33,580 nt of DNA from JBFISM01 sp041608535 (GTDB lineage Bacteria > Actinomycetota > Acidimicrobiia > Spongiisociales > UBA5794): the NCBI GenBank assembly GCA_041608535.1, contig JBFISM010000024.1:1-33580 (forward strand). The letters are read 5' to 3'. The notes under the pieces were generated by a model. That model ran no database searches and was not told the origin of the DNA. It saw only the letters and a list, made by a program, of their open reading frames with translations. The first letter of the stretch is position 1. Every line of letters starts with the position of its first letter. Both the position numbers and the translations under genes were made by a program. Below, piece by piece: positions 1 to 8,667 of the stretch.

Positions 1-391
1 CACCTCTATCTCGTGCTACCTCCTCGGAGCGGACGACGTGCTCGGCGCCATCGAAGACGAGACCGGTACGCCGGACGGGGAGACGTCTCGAGACGGGATG
101 TTCTCGGTAGAGCACGTCGAGTGTCTCGGGGCCTGCGGTGGGGCCCCTGCAGTCCAGGTGAACTACGAGTTGATCGAGGGAGTGCTGCCGGAGAGGGGCC
201 GGGCCTTGTGCCAGTGGCTCGTGAGCGCCACCCCGGACGTGGTGATGAGCGACGAGATGCAGACGCTGTTCGGCGGGCAACGGTCGTTCGACTGGGGCCC
301 GGTCGAGCCGGAAGGCGCCATCGCTCCGGTGCCGGCCTTCGGCCCGTACGGAAGCGCCGCGGTCGGGATCTCGATCAAGGGGGCATCGTGA
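1..391 (+). CDS. nuoE: NADH-quinone oxidoreductase subunit E (NuoE), 3' part only
   Basis: The gene is cut by the left edge of the window; the readable frame begins at base 2 with T-S-I-S-C-Y-L-L-G-A. NuoE is the thioredoxin-fold [2Fe-2S] (N1a) subunit of the NADH-oxidising module of complex I. The second Cys of the first ligand pair lies in the ISCYLLGADDV segment and the second pair is seen in VECLGACGGAPAVQVN (C-x3-C). The first Cys must lie just off the window. After the thioredoxin-like core there is a C-terminal extension of about 60 residues, rich in Gly, Pro and Ala, that is longer than in many NuoE proteins. Its TGA overlaps the GTG start of nuoF (GTGA), so the two are translationally coupled. 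Identity is secure; only the N-terminus is missing. Confidence 0.93.
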   Translation, partial: TSISCYLLGADDVLGAIEDETGTPDGETSRDGMFSVEHVECLGACGGAPAVQVNYELIEGVLPERGRALCQWLVSATPDVVMSDEMQTLFGGQRSFDWGPVEPEGAIAPVPAFGPYGSAAVGISIKGAS

Positions 392-1680
392 CCACCGAGC
401 TGATCCTGACCTCGCACATGGTGGAACGGCGGCGAGACTCGAACACGCTCGAGGCATACCTCGCTTCAGGTGGATACGAGGCTTTGCGCACGGGCCTCGA
501 AATGGAACCCGCGGCGATCGCCGAGATCGTGAAGACCTCCAACATCCGGGGGAGGGGAGGAGCCAACTTTCCCACGGGTGTGAAGTGGGGGTTCCTCGCC
601 CCGGTGAAGCCGTCGTATCTCGTCATCAACGCCGACGAGTCCGAGCCGGGCACGTTCAAAGACAGACAGCTTCTCGAACGCGACCCGCATCAACTCCTCG
701 AAGGAGTGGCGCTCTCCGCGTACGCCCTCGGGTGCAACCACGCCTTCATCTACATTCGGGGTGAATACCCCCGCCCGGCACGTCGGGTACAGCGCGCCAT
801 CGACGAGGCTGGCGCCGCCGGTTATCTGGGCGAGGACATCCTCGGCTCGGGATTCGATCTCGAGGTGACGGTCCATCTCGGTGCGGGGGCCTACATCTGC
901 GGCGAGGAGACCGCACTGCTCAACTCCCTCGAGGGGCGGCGTGGCGAGCCGCGCTTGAAGCCGCCGTTTCCCGCCGTCGAGGGTTTGTATGCCAAACCGA
1001 CCATCGTCAACAACGTCGAGACCATCTCCAACGTGCCGTGGCTGGTGCTGCACGGTGGCGAGGCGTACGCCAACATGGGTCCGGAGACGTCGGCGGGGAC
1101 CCGACTGTTCTCGCTCTCGGGCCACATCGTGAAGCCGGGCAACTACGAGGTCGTGATGGGCATGACGTGGCGCGAGTTCATCTACGACCTGGGGGGCGGC
1201 ATCCCAGAGGATCGAGCGCTGAAGGCTTGGATCCCCGGTGGCGCCTCGGCGCCGTGGTTCGTTCCCGAGGAGCACATCGATCTCCCGGTGACGATCGACG
1301 ACACCGGGGTCAACGGCTCGATGCTCGGTTCGGGTGCAGTGGTGATCATGGACGAGACGACCAACGTGGTGGGCGCTGCCCACCGCATCGTGAAGTTCTT
1401 CGCCCACGAGTCGTGCGGGCAGTGCACCCCGTGTCGCGAAGGGACGACCTGGCTGGAGAACATGCTGTGGCGGATTCTCCACGGCTACGGGCGACCCAAG
1501 GACATGGAGATGTTGCTCGACGTGTGCGACAACATCTCACCCGGGTTGCGCTGGCCACCGGCCCAGACCACGATCTGTCCGCTCGGTCCCTCGGCGGTGT
1601 CGCCGGTGCGATCGCTCATGACGCATTTCCGAGACGAGGTGGAGGCGATGATCGTCGCAGCGGAGGTGGGCGTTGGCTGA
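388..1680 (+). CDS. nuoF: NADH-quinone oxidoreductase subunit F (NuoF), NADH/FMN-binding
   Basis: This is the 430-residue flavoprotein of complex I that takes hydride from NADH onto FMN and passes electrons through the N3 [4Fe-4S] cluster. The GTG start at 388 overlaps the nuoE stop; the open frame runs further upstream only because nuoE lies there in another frame. Visible motifs are the FMN loop RGRGGANFPTGVKW (54-67), ESEPGTFKDR, the glycine-rich GAGAYICGEETALLNSLEG, the cluster motif SCGQCTPCREG and the last Cys ligand in TTICPLGPSAV. Length is normal. One oddity is Asn60 in the FMN loop, where the family usually has Gly (GGAGFPTG). It lies in the nuoEFG order and overlaps the start of nuoG by 8 bases. 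Confidence 0.97.
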   Translation: MTTELILTSHMVERRRDSNTLEAYLASGGYEALRTGLEMEPAAIAEIVKTSNIRGRGGANFPTGVKWGFLAPVKPSYLVINADESEPGTFKDRQLLERDPHQLLEGVALSAYALGCNHAFIYIRGEYPRPARRVQRAIDEAGAAGYLGEDILGSGFDLEVTVHLGAGAYICGEETALLNSLEGRRGEPRLKPPFPAVEGLYAKPTIVNNVETISNVPWLVLHGGEAYANMGPETSAGTRLFSLSGHIVKPGNYEVVMGMTWREFIYDLGGGIPEDRALKAWIPGGASAPWFVPEEHIDLPVTIDDTGVNGSMLGSGAVVIMDETTNVVGAAHRIVKFFAHESCGQCTPCREGTTWLENMLWRILHGYGRPKDMEMLLDVCDNISPGLRWPPAQTTICPLGPSAVSPVRSLMTHFRDEVEAMIVAAEVGVG

Positions 1681-4144
1681 CGTAGCGAGCAACCGGGAAT
1701 CGGCTCCTGCGGAGACGGTGACGATCACGCTCGACGGCCGGGAGCTCAGCGTCACCCCTGGCGAGCTGGTGATCAAGGCAGCCGAGGACGCCGGAACGTT
1801 CATTCCTCGTTTCTGCTGGCACCCGCGGATGAAACCCGTCGGTATGTGCCGCATGTGTCTCGTCGAGATCGAGACCCCGCGAGGCAGTCTCCTCACCACG
1901 GCGTGCACGACTCCGTGCACCGACGGGCTCAGCGTCGACACCCAGAACGACGTCGTCACCAAGGCCCAAGAGGGCATCCTCGAGTTCCTCCTCATCAACC
2001 ACCCGCTCGATTGTCCGGTGTGCGACCGCGGTGGCGAATGTCCGCTGCAGGATCAGACCATGGCCTATGGGCCGGGGGAGAGCCGTTTCGTCGAGGAGAA
2101 GCGTCACTTCGAGAAGCCGATCGAGATCAGTGACCTCGTGCTCCTCGACAGAGAGCGGTGCATCTTGTGTGCCCGCTGCACCCGGTTCTCGGAGGAGATC
2201 TCGGGCGATCCTCTGATCGAGTTCAAAGAACGCGGCGGGATGACCCAGGTGCTCAACTTCCCGGACGAGCCGTTCGCCTCGTACTTCTCCGGCAACACCG
2301 TCGAGATCTGCCCCGTGGGCGCACTCACCGCAAAGCCCTACAGGTTCCGGGCCCGACCGTGGGACCTCGAAGCCGTGGAGAGCGTTTCGCTGGTTGACAC
2401 CGTGCACTCGAAGGTGTCGCTGCAGTCGTCGCAGAACGAGATGGTGCGGATCAACGGGGTCGACAACGACGCCACCAACCAAGGATGGCTGTCGGACAAG
2501 GACCGCTTCATCTTCCAATACCTCGTCTCGGAGCGCAGGCTGACCTCGCCCTTGATACGGACCAACGGCGGGCTCGTCGAGGCGAGCTGGGGTGAGGCGC
2601 TCAACCTCATCGCCGACCGGCTCGGGGGGTACCGCGGTGATGAGGTCGCCGGTCTCGGGGGAGCGCACGCCACCAACGAGGAGGCGTTCGCCCTGGGCAA
2701 GTTCTACCGAACCGTCGTGGTCACGCCACACATCGACTGTCAGCTCGCCGATGGGCTCGAGCCCCACTTGCTGGCGGGCATCACGCCCCGAGCGCGCATC
2801 GACGATCTGGAGAGGGCCAGGACCATCCTGCTGTGGGCGGGTGACCTCAAGGAAGAGCTGCCGGTGTTGTATCTGCGGGTGCGTCGCGCCGCCACTGAGC
2901 TGGGGGCAACGCTGATTGTCATCCATCCCCGGCGCACCGGCCTCGACGGGGTAGCCACCCACAAGATCAACTACCGGCCCGGCTCCGGGCCGGATCTGCT
3001 CCGCAAGCTGGCCGCGGCCGAGGAGCCGTACGGCGACATCCGAGCGGCGCTCGACGATGGACCGGTCGTCGCCATCGTGGGGCGTACCGGGCTCGCGGAG
3101 GACCCACGTATGGCCGAATCGGTAGCCGCATTCGCCAGGGATCTGCCCGGCGCCATGCTGCTCCCCGTCGTGCGCCGGGCCAACACCTACGGAGCGCTCG
3201 ACATGGGGCTGGCTCCCACCTTGCTGCCGGGGCGGGTGTCGGTGGACGACGCCGTCGGTGCTGCTGCGCTGGAAGACGCCTGGGGGCCGATCCCGCCCGG
3301 TTCGGGCAAGGATGCGACGGGGATCCTCGAGGCTCTGGTGTCCGGTGAGATCAAGGCGTTGCTGCTTCACGGTGCCGATCCGGTTCGGGACCATCCGTCC
3401 CCCACGCTGGCGCAGCGCGCCCTCGAAGCAGCAGAGTTCGTCGTGGCGTTCGACCTGTTCCTCACCGACTCGTCGACGACCGCCGATGTGGTGCTCCCGG
3501 TCGAAGCGTTCGGCGAGTCGGAAGGTACCGTCACCAATCTGGAGGGACGGGTGCAGAAGGTCAATCGCCTGCTCCCCGGACCGGGCCAGACCAGGGCCAC
3601 GTGGTCGGTGCTCGATGATCTGTCCCGGCGTATGGGTGCCGAGCTCGGTGCGCCCTCGGCCGAGGCGCTGATGAAAGAGATCGCCACGCTGGCACCCGCC
3701 TACGCGGGTGTCGGGTGGGAGTTGCTCGACTGGGGTGAGGGCCGTGAGGGCGTCGTGCTACCGCTCGAGGAAGGCAGCCAACCGCTCGAGTACATCCCCA
3801 CCAACACCGGGCTTCTCGCCGGGGGAGGGCGGATCGGGCTGCACCTGGGACGATCGCTGTACGACGACGGTGTCCGGACTCGGATGTCACCGTCGCTGGC
3901 CCCCCTCGCCCCCGAACCGGTGGCCGGCCTCCACCCTCGTGAAGCCGGAGCGCTCGGTTTCGGCGACGGTGAGGTGGTGCGTGTGTCGAGCGAGGAAGGC
4001 TTTGTCGAGCTACCGGTCGCATTCGATGACTCGCTGGCGATGGCGACGGTCCATGTGGTGGGCAACCTGGCGGAGACGTCGCCGCTCGGCGCTCCGGATT
4101 CGGTGGAGATCCATTCGGTCGAATCCGGCGAGGAGACGGTGTGA
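1673..4144 (+). CDS. nuoG: NADH-quinone oxidoreductase subunit G (NuoG)
   Basis: This is the large 823-residue iron-sulfur subunit that carries electrons from NuoF/E towards NuoI. The chosen start is TTG at 1673, with GGAGG at 1662-1666 placed 6 bases upstream. N1b [2Fe-2S] ligands are Cys48, Cys59, Cys62 and Cys78. N5 is the His110/Cys114/Cys117/Cys123 motif (HPLDCPVCDRGGEC). N4 is Cys163/166/169 plus Cys213 (EICPVGAL). The C-terminal two thirds is the degenerate molybdopterin-oxidoreductase-like domain. The four Cys of the optional N7 cluster are absent: by alignment to the E. coli motif C-x2-C-x3-C they are Val241, Val244 and Val248, and the distal one is Ser274. The stop overlaps the start of nuoH. 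Confidence 0.96.
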   Translation: MADVASNRESAPAETVTITLDGRELSVTPGELVIKAAEDAGTFIPRFCWHPRMKPVGMCRMCLVEIETPRGSLLTTACTTPCTDGLSVDTQNDVVTKAQEGILEFLLINHPLDCPVCDRGGECPLQDQTMAYGPGESRFVEEKRHFEKPIEISDLVLLDRERCILCARCTRFSEEISGDPLIEFKERGGMTQVLNFPDEPFASYFSGNTVEICPVGALTAKPYRFRARPWDLEAVESVSLVDTVHSKVSLQSSQNEMVRINGVDNDATNQGWLSDKDRFIFQYLVSERRLTSPLIRTNGGLVEASWGEALNLIADRLGGYRGDEVAGLGGAHATNEEAFALGKFYRTVVVTPHIDCQLADGLEPHLLAGITPRARIDDLERARTILLWAGDLKEELPVLYLRVRRAATELGATLIVIHPRRTGLDGVATHKINYRPGSGPDLLRKLAAAEEPYGDIRAALDDGPVVAIVGRTGLAEDPRMAESVAAFARDLPGAMLLPVVRRANTYGALDMGLAPTLLPGRVSVDDAVGAAALEDAWGPIPPGSGKDATGILEALVSGEIKALLLHGADPVRDHPSPTLAQRALEAAEFVVAFDLFLTDSSTTADVVLPVEAFGESEGTVTNLEGRVQKVNRLLPGPGQTRATWSVLDDLSRRMGAELGAPSAEALMKEIATLAPAYAGVGWELLDWGEGREGVVLPLEEGSQPLEYIPTNTGLLAGGGRIGLHLGRSLYDDGVRTRMSPSLAPLAPEPVAGLHPREAGALGFGDGEVVRVSSEEGFVELPVAFDDSLAMATVHVVGNLAETSPLGAPDSVEIHSVESGEETV

Positions 4145-5199
4145 TGCTCAGCGGTTGGGAGATCTTGCTCGAAGCGGTGATCAAGGTCGTGATCATCTTC
4201 GGTCTGTTGCTCAACGTGACCATCCTCCTCGTGTGGATGGAGCGCAAGATCGTCGCGGACATGCAGAATCGGGTCGGGCCGGACCGTGCGGGTCCCTGGG
4301 GGATCCTGCAGACCCTCGCCGACGGTGTGAAGCTCATCTTCAAAGAGAACGTCACACCACGTCGCGTCGAGTTCCTGCTCTACATCGCCGCCCCGGTTGC
4401 GGCGCTCGTCCCGGCGCTCCTCATCTTCCTCGTCATCCCGGTGGGCAGGCCCTTCACCATCGGTGACCGGGTGATCGATCTGAGCGGAGCCGATCTCAAC
4501 ATCGGTCTGCTCTACATCCTGGCCCTCAGCTCTCTCGCGGTGTACGCCGTGGTGCTGGCGGGATGGTCGTCCGGATCGAAGTACCCGCTGATCGGTGCGG
4601 TGCGCGCCTCGGCACAGATGATCTCCTACGAAGCCGCGATGGGTCTGGCACTGGTGCCCGTCATCCTCTTCACCGGTACCGCTTCGCTGTCTGCCATCGT
4701 CGACAGCCAGGCGGGCAACGTCCTCGGGTTTCTCGGCGTGTGGAACGTAGTGCTGCTGCCCAGCTTCGTGATCTTCTTCATCGCCGGAGTCGCCGAAACC
4801 AACCGTCCCCCGTTCGATCTCGTCGAGGCCGAGTCGGAGATCGTCGGCGGCTACCACACCGAGTACTCGGGATTCCGCTTCGCGCTGTTCTTCTTGGCCG
4901 AGTACATCAACATGTTCAACATCTCGGCGATCACGGTGACGGTCTTTCTCGGGGGCTGGCACGGCCCAGACTTCGGGCTGGGAGCCCCGTTCACCTGGAT
5001 CCTGCCGCTCGTGTGGTTCTTCGCCAAGACCTTTGCCCTGGTGTTCGTGTTCATCTGGATCCGGGCATCGCTGCCGCGCATGCGATACGACCAGCTCATG
5101 GCCTTTGGGTGGAAGCGGCTCATCCCCATCAGCTTGGCGTGGATCGTGCTCGCCACGGTCGCGGTCGGATTCCGCCGAATGGGGTTCCCATGGGCGTGA
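4144..5199 (+). CDS. nuoH: NADH-quinone oxidoreductase subunit H (NuoH), first copy
   Basis: This membrane subunit links the hydrophilic and membrane arms and forms part of the quinone chamber. It is about 351 residues with roughly eight hydrophobic helices. Canonical family motifs are all present: WMERKIVADMQNRVGPDRAG in the first loop, ADGVKLIFKE, GWSSGSKYPLIGAVRASAQM, and NRPPFDLVEAESEIVGGYHT followed by EYSGFRF. ATG 4144 is chosen, with AGGAG at 4131-4135 eight bases upstream; GTG 4141 directly before it, giving one extra residue, is an equally workable start. It overlaps the nuoG stop. Its loops are canonical, unlike those of the second NuoH (19247-20269). Confidence 0.96.
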   Translation: MLSGWEILLEAVIKVVIIFGLLLNVTILLVWMERKIVADMQNRVGPDRAGPWGILQTLADGVKLIFKENVTPRRVEFLLYIAAPVAALVPALLIFLVIPVGRPFTIGDRVIDLSGADLNIGLLYILALSSLAVYAVVLAGWSSGSKYPLIGAVRASAQMISYEAAMGLALVPVILFTGTASLSAIVDSQAGNVLGFLGVWNVVLLPSFVIFFIAGVAETNRPPFDLVEAESEIVGGYHTEYSGFRFALFFLAEYINMFNISAITVTVFLGGWHGPDFGLGAPFTWILPLVWFFAKTFALVFVFIWIRASLPRMRYDQLMAFGWKRLIPISLAWIVLATVAVGFRRMGFPWA

Positions 5200-5212
5200 G
5201 AGGAAGTCGCTG

Positions 5213-5902
5213 ATGGGCGTGCTGGGTGACATGTTCGCCGACTTGCTCGGGCCCTTCCGCGGGTTTGCGGTGACGCTGCGCCAGATGACGAGACCGCGCG
5301 TCACCACCAGCTATCCGCAAGAGAAGCGACCCAAGCCACAACGGTTTCACGGCCGGCATGTGCTCAATCGCTATCCGGACGGAATGGAGAAATGCATCGG
5401 CTGCGAGCTGTGTGCCGGGGTGTGCCCGGCGCGCTGCATCTACGTACGCGGCGCCGACAATCCGCCGGATGCTCCGGTCAGCCCGGGAGAGCGGTACGGC
5501 TTCGTCTATGAGATCAACATGCTGCGCTGCATCTTCTGTGGTCTGTGTGTCGAGGCGTGCCCCACCGAAGCGATCACGATGACCCAGCTCTTCGAGTTCT
5601 CGGTCGACAACCGCGAGGACGCGATCTACACGAGAGACGAGCTCCTGGTGGGCCCGGATGGCACCCCGGCGCACCCCCAACCCGACAATCCGCTCATCGA
5701 CCTCGCCGAGCTCAAGCTCGCCGACGGGTGGATGCGGGCGACGTCGCCGTCGGGCCGAGCGGTGTATGAGGGCGTGGTGGCGTGGACCCCGTCCGCCGGG
5801 GTGGGGCTGCGGCCTGCCGAGCAGGGTCAGGCTGCCTCGATCGAGCTCGCCGGCGAAGAGCAGACCTCGAGTGAGGAAGACACGAGCGAGGAAGAATCGT
5901 GA
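5213..5902 (+). CDS. nuoI: NADH-quinone oxidoreductase subunit I (NuoI), first copy
   Basis: This is the 2x[4Fe-4S] ferredoxin-like subunit (N6a/N6b) of the Q-module, 229 residues. The two cluster motifs are CIGCELCAGVCP (Cys61, 64, 67, 71) and CIFCGLCVEACP (Cys106, 109, 112, 116). ATG 5213 has AGGAA at 5201-5205 as ribosome binding site; the longer open frame inside nuoH is ignored. It is some 50 residues longer than typical NuoI because of a C-terminal extension after the ferredoxin fold. That extension ends in a Ser/Glu-rich tail (about the last 18 residues, including SSEEDTSEEES). The tail is absent from the second NuoI in this window. The TGA overlaps the nuoJ GTG. Confidence 0.96.
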   Translation: MGVLGDMFADLLGPFRGFAVTLRQMTRPRVTTSYPQEKRPKPQRFHGRHVLNRYPDGMEKCIGCELCAGVCPARCIYVRGADNPPDAPVSPGERYGFVYEINMLRCIFCGLCVEACPTEAITMTQLFEFSVDNREDAIYTRDELLVGPDGTPAHPQPDNPLIDLAELKLADGWMRATSPSGRAVYEGVVAWTPSAGVGLRPAEQGQAASIELAGEEQTSSEEDTSEEES

Positions 5903-6480
5903 GCCCTGAGGTCGTCGTCTTCATCGTTTTCGGAGCTGCTGCACTCGCCGGTGGGGTGGCGATGGTGCTCGCCAGGAATCCCGTGTTCTCGGCGATGGGG
6001 CTCCTGCTCTCGATGTTCTCGGTCGGTGTCTTCTACGTGCTCAACAACGCGCACTTCGTTGCCGCGGTCCACGTGCTGATCTATGCCGGAGCGGTGATGA
6101 CGCTGTTCCTCTTCGTCATCATGCTCATCGGCGTCGACAAGAGCGAAGACACCGAGGAGCAGATCCCTCACCAGCGGCCGCTCGCGATCGCACTCGGGGT
6201 CGGCTTGCTGGCGCTGGTGCTGGTTGCCGGGCGAGCTGCCTGGGTCACCGGGAACGCGGCTCTGGAGACGGCGGTCCCCATCGGAACCATCGAGAACATC
6301 TCCGGAGAGCTGTTCGGTACGTGGCTGCTCCCCTTCGAGGCAACGGTGCTCCTCCTCACCATTGCCGCCGTCGGCACCATCGCCCTCGCCCAGTTCTCCC
6401 CGCGTCGACGGGGCGGAGATGCTGTCGAGGCGGTCACCGCCGCAGACGAGGACGCAGCAGAGAGTGTCGTGGGCTCGTGA
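5899..6480 (+). CDS. nuoJ: NADH-quinone oxidoreductase subunit J (NuoJ), first copy
   Basis: This is a 193-residue, five-helix membrane subunit (ND6 homologue). The conserved third helix is seen as VHVLIYAGAVMTLFLFVIML with Tyr62 at the position of the conserved Tyr in the pi-bulge helix. The GTG at 5899 overlaps the nuoI stop (GTGA). The C-terminal cytoplasmic tail is Glu/Ala-rich. Its stop again overlaps the GTG of nuoK. Confidence 0.95.
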   Translation: MSPEVVVFIVFGAAALAGGVAMVLARNPVFSAMGLLLSMFSVGVFYVLNNAHFVAAVHVLIYAGAVMTLFLFVIMLIGVDKSEDTEEQIPHQRPLAIALGVGLLALVLVAGRAAWVTGNAALETAVPIGTIENISGELFGTWLLPFEATVLLLTIAAVGTIALAQFSPRRRGGDAVEAVTAADEDAAESVVGS

Positions 6481-6791
6481 GCGATCTCGTCGTCACTCCC
6501 GGCTGGTACATGGCGTTGGCGGCGGCACTGTTCGTCATCGGTGGGAGTGGGGTGCTGCTGCGCCGCAATGCGCTCATCATGTTCATGTCGATCGAGCTGA
6601 TGCTGAACTCGGTCAACCTCACGTTCGTTGCCGCCGGTCGCCAGCTCGGATTGCTCGAGGGACAGATCTCCGTGTTGTTCGTGATGGTGGTTGCCGCCGC
6701 CGAGGTCACCGTTGGGCTGGCCATCATCATCGCGGTCTTCCGCAAGCGGGCCACCGCCTCCGTGGATGCGCTCGCCGGGATGCGAGGCTGA
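6477..6791 (+). CDS. nuoK: NADH-quinone oxidoreductase subunit K (NuoK), first copy
   Basis: This is a 104-residue three-helix subunit (ND4L homologue). The two buried proton-path glutamates are present as Glu40 (FMSIELMLNSVN) and Glu76 (VVAAAEVTVGLA). GTG 6477 is chosen because it overlaps the nuoJ stop as GTGA and gives the normal family length; the open frame extends upstream within nuoJ without meaning. One base separates its stop from the nuoL start. Confidence 0.95.
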   Translation: MSDLVVTPGWYMALAAALFVIGGSGVLLRRNALIMFMSIELMLNSVNLTFVAAGRQLGLLEGQISVLFVMVVAAAEVTVGLAIIIAVFRKRATASVDALAGMRG

Positions 6792-6792
6792 C

Positions 6793-8667
6793 GTGGAGCT
6801 GTTCCAGGACCTGATCTGGCTTTCGATCGCCCTACCGCTCGTCAGCGCCACGGTCTTGCTGCTTGGGGGCAAACGGATCGGGGAGCCGGGTGCCGGCTAT
6901 CTGGCGACCCTCATCGTCGGCGTGGCGTTCGTCATCGCTGCCGGTGCCTCGCTGGACGCCTTCACCGGCGACCTGCACGCTCACCATGTGCATCTGTTCT
7001 CGTGGATGCCGGCGCTCGGTGTCGAGGCATCGTTGCTGTGGGATCCGCTCTCGGTGTTGATGACGCTGGTGGTCACCGGCGTCGGTTTCTTGATTCACCT
7101 CTATTCGATCGGGTACATGCACGGCGATGAGCGATACGGCCGATTCTTTGCGTACCTGAACCTGTTCATCGCCTCGATGCTCATCCTCGTTCTCGGGGAC
7201 AACTTCGCAGTGCTGTTCGTGGGATGGGAGCTCGTCGGTCTCAGCTCATATCTGCTGATCTCTTTCTGGTTCGTCAAGCCGTCGGCCGCCGCCGCCGGGA
7301 AGAAGGCGTTCGTGGTCAACCGAGTGGGCGACTTCGGGTTCCTCATCGCGCTCATGATCATCTTCGCCAACGCGGGAACCCTCGCCTTCGATCACGTGCT
7401 CGAGGAAGCGCCCTCGTTGTTCAACGAGGGAACCGCCACCGCGATCACCCTGCTCCTCCTGGTGGGTGCGGCAGGCAAGTCGGCGCAGATCCCGCTGTAC
7501 GTGTGGCTGCCCGACGCCATGGAGGGCCCGACCCCGGTGTCCGCCCTCATCCACGCCGCCACCATGGTCACCGCAGGGGTCTACGTGGTCGCCCGGACAG
7601 CGGAGCTGTACCAGCTCGCTCCGGTGTCCGCCGGGGTGGTGGCGACGGTGGGTGCGGTCACCGCGCTGTTCGCCGCCACCATCGCCGTCGCCCAGCGCGA
7701 CATCAAGCGAGTCTTGGCGTATTCGACGATCTCGCAGCTCGGTTACATGTTCATGGCGGTCGGCGCCACCGCCTACGTCGCCGGCATCTTCCATCTCTAC
7801 ACCCACGCCTTCTTCAAGGCGCTGCTCTTCCTCGGCGCCGGCTCGGTGATCCATGCCATGGCCGACGAGCAAGACATGTGGAAGATGGGCGGGTTGCGCA
7901 AGGTGATGCCGATCACCTTCGCCACGATGGCGATTGCCTGGCTCGCCATCTCCGGGATCCCGCCGCTCGCCGGGTTCTGGTCGAAGGACGAGATCCTCGC
8001 CGTCACGTTTGGGCGGGGCGGCGCCTGGGTGGCGTTGTGGGCCATCGGTATCGTCACGGCCGGTCTCACCGCCTTCTACATGACCCGGCTGCTCGTACTC
8101 ACCTTCTTCGGTGAGCCGCGCTGGGCCGAGGGTGCGCATCCCCACGAGTCGCCGGCCACCATGACGCTTCCGTTGGTGGTGTTGGGTGGTCTGTCGGTGG
8201 TGGCCGGGTTCGTCAACACGCCGTGGCTGCCGGCGCTGGAGCACTTCCTCGAGCCGGCGTTCGAGCTGGTCGAGCAGGCTCATCTGCCTGCCGGCGGCAC
8301 CCAGCTGGTGCTTGCGGTGGTCTCGGTGGCAGCCGGGGCGCTGGGGATCGTTGCGGGATGGCGCCGGTATGGGGCCCTCCCCGACGAGAGCGGTGCCCGG
8401 TGGGATCTGGTGGAGCATGGCTATCGGGTGGACGACCTCTACGGGAGCACCATCGTGATTCCCGGCCGCAAGGGAGCCGAGGCGCTGGCCTTCTCTGCCG
8501 ACGAGAGAGGCATCGATGGCGTGGTCAACGGTGTGGGGGTGGTGGTCGCCGCAACCGCCCGACTGCTGCGCCCGCTGCAGACAGGCTTTGCCCGGTCGTA
8601 CGGAATCGGGATCATGCTCGGCGCCGTCGGGCTCGTGTTGTGGTTCGTGACGAGGAGCGGGTTGTGA
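6793..8667 (+). CDS. nuoL: NADH-quinone oxidoreductase subunit L (NuoL), first copy
   Basis: This is the distal antiporter-like proton-pumping subunit, 624 residues, with the long lateral helix expected near the C-terminus. Key ionisable residues are visible: Glu146 in FVGWELVGLSS, Lys in AAGKSAQIPLYVWLPDA, Lys in THAFFKALLFLGAGS and Lys-Asp in FWSKDEIL. GTG 6793 gives MELFQDLIWLSIALPL, a normal N-terminus. Bases 7800-7856 are identical to 22722-22778 in the second nuoL, although the flanks differ. Length and motifs show an intact gene. Its stop overlaps the nuoM start. Confidence 0.96.
   Translation: MELFQDLIWLSIALPLVSATVLLLGGKRIGEPGAGYLATLIVGVAFVIAAGASLDAFTGDLHAHHVHLFSWMPALGVEASLLWDPLSVLMTLVVTGVGFLIHLYSIGYMHGDERYGRFFAYLNLFIASMLILVLGDNFAVLFVGWELVGLSSYLLISFWFVKPSAAAAGKKAFVVNRVGDFGFLIALMIIFANAGTLAFDHVLEEAPSLFNEGTATAITLLLLVGAAGKSAQIPLYVWLPDAMEGPTPVSALIHAATMVTAGVYVVARTAELYQLAPVSAGVVATVGAVTALFAATIAVAQRDIKRVLAYSTISQLGYMFMAVGATAYVAGIFHLYTHAFFKALLFLGAGSVIHAMADEQDMWKMGGLRKVMPITFATMAIAWLAISGIPPLAGFWSKDEILAVTFGRGGAWVALWAIGIVTAGLTAFYMTRLLVLTFFGEPRWAEGAHPHESPATMTLPLVVLGGLSVVAGFVNTPWLPALEHFLEPAFELVEQAHLPAGGTQLVLAVVSVAAGALGIVAGWRRYGALPDESGARWDLVEHGYRVDDLYGSTIVIPGRKGAEALAFSADERGIDGVVNGVGVVVAATARLLRPLQTGFARSYGIGIMLGAVGLVLWFVTRSGL

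Noticed and set aside
13..387. Upstream extension of the nuoF frame to base 13
   Set aside because: This part is the Arg-rich shadow of nuoE. The conserved NuoF protein begins at GTG 388, which overlaps the nuoE stop.
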